From positions 104,390,417 through 104,454,416 of the forward strand of contig OY978525.1 of the NCBI GenBank assembly GCA_963854835.1: DNA of 64,000 nucleotides, given 5' to 3'. Positions 55,560 to 64,000 of this stretch are shown here, piece by piece. Numbering within the stretch: the first letter of the stretch is position 1; each line of letters begins with the position of its first letter. The notes under the pieces are model-generated. The model was not told where the DNA came from and ran no database searches. It worked only from the letters and a program-made list of their open reading frames with translations. The stretch comes from Megamerina dolium (taxonomy: Eukaryota > Arthropoda > Insecta > Diptera > Megamerinidae). A program made the translations under genes and the position numbers.

Positions 55560-57778
55560 TATATGTTATATATTCATATATTGTACACATGATAAATACA
55601 TAAGACATTGCTGTGTTTGTATATATACAATACATACATATGTATGTATTTATGTTCCCTATATCAAATGAATGTACTTTAAACAAGTAGTTGCCTTTAC
55701 ATATCGCAAGTAATTAGATTTGATCACTATGGATCATTTTAAAGAGTGATTGCAAGTTGCGACATGTTCGATGAGTTCGATGCTGGTATACTAACTATTC
55801 ATATTACTCGCTCTATTAAATTACTCTCGCTTAGGTTAGTTACCTCTCTCAAGAATGAAAAATTGTTTCACTTTAGTAGTCAATAGTAGAGTAGAGTAAA
55901 GTACTTATACTCATTTCTCAAGCTGTGTATGTATAAAATGATATAATCGAGGTACATTCTCAATGTAATATAGAGCACACCATGCTGGACCAATTGTTAC
56001 AGAATTTTATTTAGGGTTTTCTATTTCTATTCGTTGCTTCATTAATGTATTTTAGAATTATTTTCTATGTTTAATTACTTAAAGGAATTTTGTGTAAATA
56101 CCATCTACTAATATATGTATGTACTTGTAAGTATAAAATGGAAAATATGCCAAAGGCGCTTTATTAGTGGGGTGGTGGAGCTGAAGGTAGGATGAGTCGT
56201 GTATTGTTGTTATTGGTTATTATTGCCAAGCATTTATTATGCTGTTGATGCTATTATTGTTGTAGTTGTTGTTTGTAATTACAACAAGAAATGCCACTCC
56301 GCCTCTAGACAATCTCAATATATTTATATTTGTATATAGAACAATGTGTAAATACCAGTTCACTTAACCATTCGAAAATACTCACACACACACACATATA
56401 TACTTCAATTCATTCTCACACACAATCAATATACTTCGAAGGATGTAGTTTCGTCTGTTTTTCAAATCTCATCTTATATTTTGTGATTGTTGTTGTTTTC
56501 AAAGGAAGCAAATTAGCAACATTATTTCTTATAATTAAGCATGCATACCTCAATCCACCCATACCACATACCCTTCAACACAAATTCAAACAGAGCGATA
56601 ATGTTGGCAACAACCAAAGTTTGACGAATAGCTGACTATTAGTTAGTTTGTATGGCATTAAAGCGAACAAAAGCATCAAGAGGTGAAGTTAAATATAAAA
56701 TATATATATTCAAAATGTATATATGTACTATAATTGTACTAAGTTGTAAATTTTCAATAGTAAATGTATTGGCCTTAAGCTAATTATGTACATACGTATG
56801 TACATAGGTAAAAGGTAAAAGCATATCAATGTTATTGTTGTAAATTTTGTTGTTGTTGTTGGTGAAAAAACAGAAAACAATAGATACTATTTAATAGTAG
56901 CATCGAAAGTACGCAAATACGAGAAGTCCAGTAGTAGATACAATTAACAGTCAAGTGATTGTGTTGTATTAATAAGAAGGTGTTTGATCACCTTGGATCA
57001 TACTCTTAAATAGTTGCAACATGTTTGATGTTCTATGCTTTTGTTCATCATTCTTGTTTGCAGTCATTTATATTTATTTGAAAATTTTATACATTTACTA
57101 TTGCATTATGAGTAGAGAGCTTTATATTTATTTAAATTATATTTAAACAATGGGATTCTCATACCCATATACATTAGATAAATGAAAAATATCGCACCAA
57201 ATATCACACCAAATACTGGTCTCAAATACATCATGATATAGTATGTTGGACCAATTAGTATATAATTTGGTATGGCGATAATATATGATACATATTAATA
57301 TGTATATATACGAGTATATAAATAGTTATATGTGTATGTGTATGTAAATAGTAATGATAGTTCTGACAGCTGTTTATGTCATTTCCGCTCAAGTTGTGTT
57401 AATAACTTTTGATTTTCAAATAATTCAACATACATACACCTACATTGAGTTTAAACAAAAGTATTAAAATGCAATAACATTTAAGAGAATGATTTCAAAA
57501 TTTTTGTATCTACTACAGTTATATCTTAAACCAAAATTAAACCTAAGTCGATCGTTTCCGGAAAGGAAAAAGCCATTAACTGAAGGAGTTCTACAACAAA
57601 TGCTTACCTAAAATTTCACAAAAAAAAGTGTGTTTCTCTTAGCGTCGGTCATTTTCGAATTGAAAGCGTATAATAAGACGATAAAGCATGATTAACTTTA
57701 GTTCATTGGAGCAATATATGTATTCTGACAAATAGGTTTCAAAACTGATAAAATAATATAAAAAAGCATACATATATC
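55560..57778. other. Non-coding stretch
   Basis: AT-rich intergenic DNA with CA, TTG and TA repeats and a perfect 22-bp palindrome (56785-56806). No gene is seen. Confidence 0.5.
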
Positions 57779-57779
57779 A

Positions 57780-58912
57780 GGTGTAGTAAAAAGAAAGAAA
57801 TATTTTTCCAATAGATGGGTTTAGTAATCTGTATCTCGCATTGTATAAGTGCGATCGGGTTACACTAGATGGCATTAGAGAGATAAGATTTCGTACTAAA
57901 TACACATTTCAGGCAGTTTTGTGATTGCTTGACTCAGTATTGTTTGAGCATGCATCAAAGATGGACACCAGTAAAGAGAAAATACGCCATATTGTACAGC
58001 TTCTCTTCGATAAAGGCGAAAACGCAAGCCAGACGGCTGAAAATGTGAATAGTGTTTATGATTCTGATACTGAAACAGCGAATAATGTGCAATTTTGGTT
58101 TCGTCAATTAATTCGTCGGTAATTTTGATCTCAAAGATGCACCACGCTCTGGAAGACCAATTGTCGAAAATATCGACAAAATAATGGAAATCGTCGAGTC
58201 TGACCGTCATATAAGCAGTGGTTTTATTACCTAGGAGCTAAAAATTGCACAAAAAACCGTTCGGAACCATTTAAATAAGGCTGTATACAAAAAGTAGCTC
58301 GATGTATGGGTGCCACAAGAATTAACGCAAAAAAACCTCTTGGACCGAATTTCAATCTGCGAATCGCTGCTGAATCGCACCAAAATCGATCCATTTCTGA
58401 AGCGGGTGGTTACTGGTGATGAAAAGTGGGTCACTTACGACAATGTCAAGTGAAAACGGTCGTGGTGGGATTGGCAGGGAATCATCTACTATGAGTTGCT
58501 CCCCTACAACCAAACTCTTATTTGGACCTGCACTGTCAACAATTGAATCATCTGAAGGAACCAATCGCCCAGAAACGCCCAGCTTTGGCCAATAGGACAG
58601 GAATTGTGTTCCATTAGGACAACGCCAGGCCACACACACCGATCGTGACTCGCCAGAAGCTCCGGGAGCATGGTTGGGAGGTTCTTATGCATTCACCTTA
58701 TAGTCCAGACCTGGCACCGAGTGATTACTACCTGTTCCTGTCTATCACGAATGATTTTGCTGGTGAAAAATTCGCCTCAAGAGAAGCTTGTGAAAATCGA
58801 CTGTCCCAGTTTTTTGCCAATAGGGACGAGGGTTTCTATGAGTGCATATTTGACCTAAATCGGATCATTCTAACTATGCTAAATAACTAAGCAAAAATAA
58901 TCGATATCTTTT
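57780..58912 (+). pseudogene. Mariner element, defective (copy 2)
   Basis: Close copy of the element at 35280-36514 with the same left end (GGTGTAGTAAAAAGAAA) and a decayed right end (CTTTTTACTATAT). Unlike copy 1 it keeps the likely start codon (57961, MDTSKEKIRHIVQLLFDKGE). It has a frameshift after WFRQLIRR, a stop in YKK*LD, a deletion between KRSW and WDWQG, and a stop replacing Gln in the FHQDNARPH box. The third-Asp region SPDLAPSDYYLF and the following FAGEKFASREACENRL are intact. Confidence 0.9.
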
Positions 58913-58914
58913 TA

Positions 58915-60470
58915 CTATATTTTATATCTTATACCTTATATCTTTAATGCCAAATTGATTGAGTATCCTTTAGAATAGACTCCATTGGGTTAAGCAGTAT
59001 ACAATTCTTCTGGCATTATTTACACAATTTTTGAAATTATTTCAGTGGTTGCTTTGAGTTTATTCAACGAATTAATTTCAATGTCTTTAACCTAGTTAAA
59101 ACAAAAACGTACAGAGTGGTAATATAAGTTTTAGAAACAGAAAAGATGCACATGGAGTCAGAACTTGTAAATAAAGCAACAACAACAACAACAACAACAA
59201 CAACTTTTAAATTATCATCGAAATTATTATATAATCTTTTATTCGAGTCGATAGCTTTAATGCGATCTGCTCATTTACACACGACCATCTATGGTCAAAT
59301 ATATCATCTGATCATGAAATATAGATAGACACAACAATACAAGTATATAGAAATTATTTGTAACCGTTAATTAAATGCATACAAAAATTTTCAATTATTA
59401 TGTAAATATAAAATACATAGAAATCTCCTCATCACTATATATTATATTATCAGTAAATGCATTCAATAACAGAGCGGTGCAGAGTTCTTTCAACTTTTGA
59501 TGCATTCAATGAAAAACTATCAAATGCGCTAGACCTGTCATTAGAGAAGCGCCACGACAGCAATCACAAGCACTTTTACGCCCACCTCTTATAACGAATA
59601 GTGCCAATAATGCAGCTAACTGCTACGAGTAGTAGGTAAATACTGTACCCTTATGATTATATGACACATGTCATACGTAGTAGTATGGAGGATTGTAGTA
59701 GTGATGGTCAGGTGCTCGATTAACTGCATGCAATTTTTATGTGCTTCAAACATCTGTGCAAGTACACCTACGTATATGTGTAGACACTTTTATTATTTTG
59801 CTATTATTAGTTGTTGTTCTTCGTGTAGCTACATATATTTAACCTAAAATTATAACGTACTACTTGAAAAATAGGGCTGACTGACTGACTGGACTGACTG
59901 CCATGATTGCTACCATAAATAGCGGTAGTAGACTGTATGTGATTGAAATAAAAATAACAAGACGTATTATAAATTGTTGGAAAAAATTGAAAACGGAAAC
60001 GTACCTACAATATTCAAGTTGTATTCACATTTATTGCAACACTGAATGTATGTGTTGAAGTTGTTTGAAAAATTTGCGAAAATTTGTCTGAATATGTGAC
60101 TGACCTCAAAGATGAGAGCATCACTGAGAGAAGTAAACTCATAGGAGACTATGTAGAATAATAAAAATTACGAGTAATTTCAAGAAACAACTGTCTTGTA
60201 TCTTTCTAGGTTCGAGATTTTTTTAGCCCACCCTTGTACCTATTGGAGTTGGAATGGAAAACGATAATGTTAATGATATTGAAAGGTATCATTAGCCAGC
60301 GTGATGAGAGGTAACGATGTAACTTGATGTTGTCGTGGCCTGTATTGGGGGAATTAAGGGATTTTCGTTAGATGGCGTAATTTGTACATTTCCTATCGGA
60401 CTGTAACTACAATATTCATTTTAAAGCATCATTATTAGGTATTCTTTTACAACATATTTATTGAGCTTGA
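58915..60470. other. Non-coding stretch
   Basis: AT-rich intergenic DNA with a CAA repeat at about 59177-59204 and a GACT tandem tract near 59876-59900. No gene is seen. Confidence 0.5.
59177..59204. repeat. CAA trinucleotide microsatellite
   Basis: About nine CAA units in intergenic DNA; it produces a spurious poly-Thr open frame. Confidence 0.9.
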
Positions 60471-60473
60471 AAC

Positions 60474-61110
60474 ATGTCGACGTTTGAGCCAACAAAACAA
60501 CACTTGTGGGAAATTTTGCTTTTCATGTTTAATTCAAAGAAAAATACCGCTGAAAATCATCGATTGCTGTTCGAAACTTACCAGTATCATTGTATATCGA
60601 TTAAAATCGATAAGGGAAATTGGTTCTCATACATATTGAATCAGAGAGATGTTGAACGTCGATTTTTCAAATGCAAACAATTCGTTCAACGGCAAAAATA
60701 AAGAGTTCTTTGCATCGTATTGTCATCAACCTCAACGACAAAGCGTAATATTTATGATGACAAGCTTATGGTGTATGAAACTATTATTGGTGGAATTTAT
60801 CGAATACAATTGATGTGTCTGAGCTGAGTATTGAAGAAAAACCGGCCACAAAGGCGTTCAAACATACTTGCGAACTCTGGAATGGGAAGTTCTAAACCAC
60901 CCGCCATATAGCCCAGATATTGCACCTTCCTATTACCACTTGTTTCGATCGATAACATACAGCCTGGAAGAAAAGCGCTTCTTATGAAGAAACCAAAAAG
61001 TGGGTCGATTCATGGATTGCCTCAAAACATGTCGGCTTCCTTTGACGCGGAAACCGTATGCTGCCAGATACGTGGGAAAAAGTCGTAACTAACGATGGCT
61101 AATACTTTGA
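60474..61110 (+). pseudogene. Mariner relic, N and C ends retained
   Basis: The 75-codon frame starting MSTFEPTKQHLWEILLFMFN contains the start of a mariner transposase and then jumps to QRDVERRFFKCKQFVQRQK, the segment before the first catalytic Asp; the HTH part between them is lost. Downstream, in other frames, are HPPYSPDIAPSYYHLFRS and KKWVDSWIASKH, and WEKVVTNDG near the C terminus. It is the same mariner type as the relics at 10592 and 38760. Confidence 0.75.
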
Positions 61111-64000
61111 ATAATTTATAATTTTATTACATTACTTAAATAAAGGCTCAAAAACTTAAAAAAAAAATCCCGCAGAACTAATTCAAACCACCAATAAGTA
61201 ATTTTAATGCTGCCACAGCCTGATTCGATTTTATTTTCCTTGGAATTGCATACGGATGGATACATAGAAGAGTTATGTCAAGGTTACATTGATTCCTTGG
61301 ATTCCACAATATCGTTCATGCGGCTGAGATCAGTTCTAATTTATATTCATGGATAATATTTACAGTTGTGAACGCATATTCTACGCCTTTTTGTGCAATT
61401 TGGCTGTCGCTGCAAGCTCCAATTTGCTTTCCGATCATTTTTACTCTACAGTTTTGAGTACATTAGTACTTTACGCGGAAAGAATAAAATGTTGCATTCA
61501 AAAAGCTGTTGAAATTCAAGCTGCTCTATAACGAAGGTAAACCAAAAGCATAATTTTTATATGAGACTTCATAGACTCTCCAATTAAGAAAATCTTAGAG
61601 ATCAGCTCACAGATTTTCTGATTAGATTGTTCAATAACTCCAGTGGATCTCGTAGCTACAGTCTACTGGAATAAAGAGAATAGCACCCTGCTGTACCAGC
61701 ATAAAACAAGTCTAGAAATAGTAGCTTTCTGGAGATCATTGAGATAAAAAAGTTAACATTATATATTTTGGAGGCAGGAGGTCTTTATTAGCACTTTACT
61801 ACACTTTCCATTCGCACATAATATACAATATTGCACTCACTTACGTGTTGATATAAATATAAATATTGTAAGCGTCTGTAAATACGTCATATTTAGTCAC
61901 AGTTCATTTGTTCCAAAATAGAGCAGAACATATTTCGAACATGCACAAAGACAAAAAAAATCAACTCCTTTACTTACACCCAACGAGAAACACAGACTAC
62001 ATAAAACCAATGCAATACGGGCACTTCAGAACAATTAAGAGCCAAACCAAACAGATTCTATTTATTTTTAAAAAATTATAAAATGTCATTTAAGCTTTAA
62101 GAACTTTAAAAGAAATCCAATAACAAAATGCTAAAATCGAACAAAGCCCATAAGCCCACTCACTGGTTATTGTGATTCCATTGGTCTTTTGGAGTACTAG
62201 CAAACTTTTACGTTGGGTATCTGCTCATACATACGAGCTTACTCATACATATTTACGAGTAATATCATATGGTGGTACATATGTCATTATCGTTATGCAG
62301 CTAATTTAAAAACAATGAACTGAATGAATGATATTGCATGCGACAATGCGTCGCATTTCGGGTCGCGTTCGTTGCAGCAATTTGATGTTGAAATTTAAAC
62401 AAACATGCAATACTACTCATACAACTAAGGTTACTACCACGGACTACTATGACGGAAATAAGAAGGTGATGTTATTAGACAAGTTGACTTGTCTTTGAAT
62501 ATTCATGTTTTTCTTTTTAGTTCCATTCTCTAAGACCTCTTTGTTTTTGGTTTGCCATTGTAAATTCATTGCTTAAGTTTGATAATTTCATCTCCAATTC
62601 CAATCAAATACATATGGTTATTTGTAATGTTCTAATCTAAGTATTTCCACCTGTAAAAAATGTGCCTTATATCAGGTACTAACACCTCTCTATCCAATAC
62701 CATTGTGATATTTATGAAAAAAATTGAAAAGCTATACAAGCAAATGACATTTAACTATAATTACAACAAAGGCGTTGTACTTTGGTATGGGTGGGTATTT
62801 TCAGCGAAATTTGTAGTCCAGTGTATTGAGTGTAGTTAGAGTTGCAGGTGTTAAGCTTTCCAAAGGTAAAAAAAAAGAAATACAAAAATATATCATTAGT
62901 AAATTGTAATTAATTGTGCGCGATGCGACAAAATGCAATTAAAATTTTTTTGATATTGACATTTCTATGGTTTTCGATATGATATTTTTCTCAATTGGCT
63001 GGAGAGCTTTGTGGATTCATGTTGATAATCAAAAATCGAATCAGCAAGTAGCAATTAATCATAAACCTATCAAAATAAATCAGTTAAAAAACAAAATTAG
63101 AAATTTTCATATGATTTATTATGTACAGTTAATTTTTCTCATATCATTCAAATCTCGATAAACAGGTTGCCCAAATCTCACCTCAATTATGTATATAAAA
63201 TAATTTTATATATTTAACTAGAATTGCTTTGGTTAAATATAATATGGTCAAAATTCTTAAAGACTTAGATACCCAGAGTTTGTTCGTTGAACAAACCACA
63301 CAATCAGAAAACATTCATCTCCGCTACAAAGCATAATTATGAAATAACTAAAAAGTAAATTTTACAATAGAATTTACTGTAGTAACACTGGTGAATAATT
63401 TTGAGAACAATTCCTATGGAGAGTTACACTTTTCATCTATTTTCAAACGAGCGATTTCGCCATGTCTTGAAAAAGGTGTAATCGTTTTCGCTACTGCTTT
63501 TGGCTCGACAAGTCGTAATTGTCCTCCGTTAATTCCCAGCCTCTTTAGTTTTTATCATTGACCACATATAATCTGTGTTGTTTATGGTTCGATAGAAACC
63601 TGGACAGAACTCGTGGTCACTTTGTAAAAAAGCCTGGAATTAGATTTGCTCCACTTCTTCGGCGCCAATTGCAATGAGTACCCGCCAAAAGAAAAAAAAA
63701 GTAAATAAATTGTGAATTCCAATTAGTAGATAAGTATGCTGGAAGTAGGTAAGTATGTGTTGTAAATATGAATAGGGGTTGTTAGTCATACATTTTACCG
63801 CCTGGGAGGCACCCACTGGAAGCGATGGAGGACAATTTTATAAAATATGTGAATTTTGTATGGGAGCCCTCTAAGGTATAGAAGAACGGGGTGTATTTAT
63901 ATTGTATTAATTAGACAGACTGTCATGGATGCAAAATTAATGGAGACAGGCCTAATATTTGGTTGCTTTAAGTCCGATTCCTTTGCTGCTATTTGAATAT
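61111..64000. other. Non-coding stretch to the right edge
   Basis: AT-rich intergenic DNA. Short open frames (for example 61349-61531) show no recognisable domain, start context or splice partners. No element was recognised. Confidence 0.5.

Noticed and set aside
61349..61531. 60-codon plus-strand open frame
   Set aside because: Length is within chance expectation, with no domain, no exon partners and no promoter context.

Overview
This is an AT-rich window of insect nuclear DNA, most likely from a cyclorrhaphan fly. A tephritid-type fruit fly is plausible, but the species cannot be fixed from the sequence. The grounds are a spliced gene with consensus GT-AG introns whose protein closely resembles fly class-2 semaphorins, many TA/CA/CAA/GAT microsatellites, and a dense load of mariner, Jockey, RTE and RNase-H-bearing LINE relics. 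There is no bacterial gene, CRISPR array or rRNA gene, and no intact tRNA gene was seen.

The only host protein-coding gene I can support is a class-2 secreted semaphorin (Sema2a/Sema2b type) on the + strand. Eleven coding exons between 12172 and 39911 join in frame into the last 624 residues: most of the Sema domain, the PSI domain, one Ig domain and a short hydrophilic tail ending in TGA. The roughly 100 N-terminal residues (signal peptide and start of the Sema domain) were not found and probably lie left of the window, so the intron before the first visible exon would exceed 12 kb. Its product should act outside the cell as an axon-guidance ligand for plexin receptors. Two details stand out: the Ig F-strand cysteine is a serine, and a 141-bp intron may lie directly after the stop codon.

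Layout: 1-12171 is upstream or intronic DNA with a 1.37-kb TA-flanked terminal-inverted-repeat element, a SINE copy, an RNase-H LINE relic (6690-7960) and a mariner relic (10592-11057). 12172-39911 holds the gene; its large introns carry two LINE 3' ends, a SINE, a TTAA-flanked MITE, an RTE fragment nested in a mariner, an RTE relic itself interrupted by a 177-bp MITE, a nearly complete mariner, and a pair of divergent mariner relics. 39912-41700 is probable 3' UTR and downstream DNA. 41700-64000 is gene-poor: MITEs, mariner/IS630-type relics, a 4.25-kb Jockey-type LINE on the - strand with exact 12-bp target-site duplications, an RNase-H LINE relic, a second copy of the intronic mariner, and long AT-rich stretches in which I see nothing.

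No undescribed biochemical system was evident. The most informative observations concern nested and truncated mobile elements and the altered semaphorin Ig domain.
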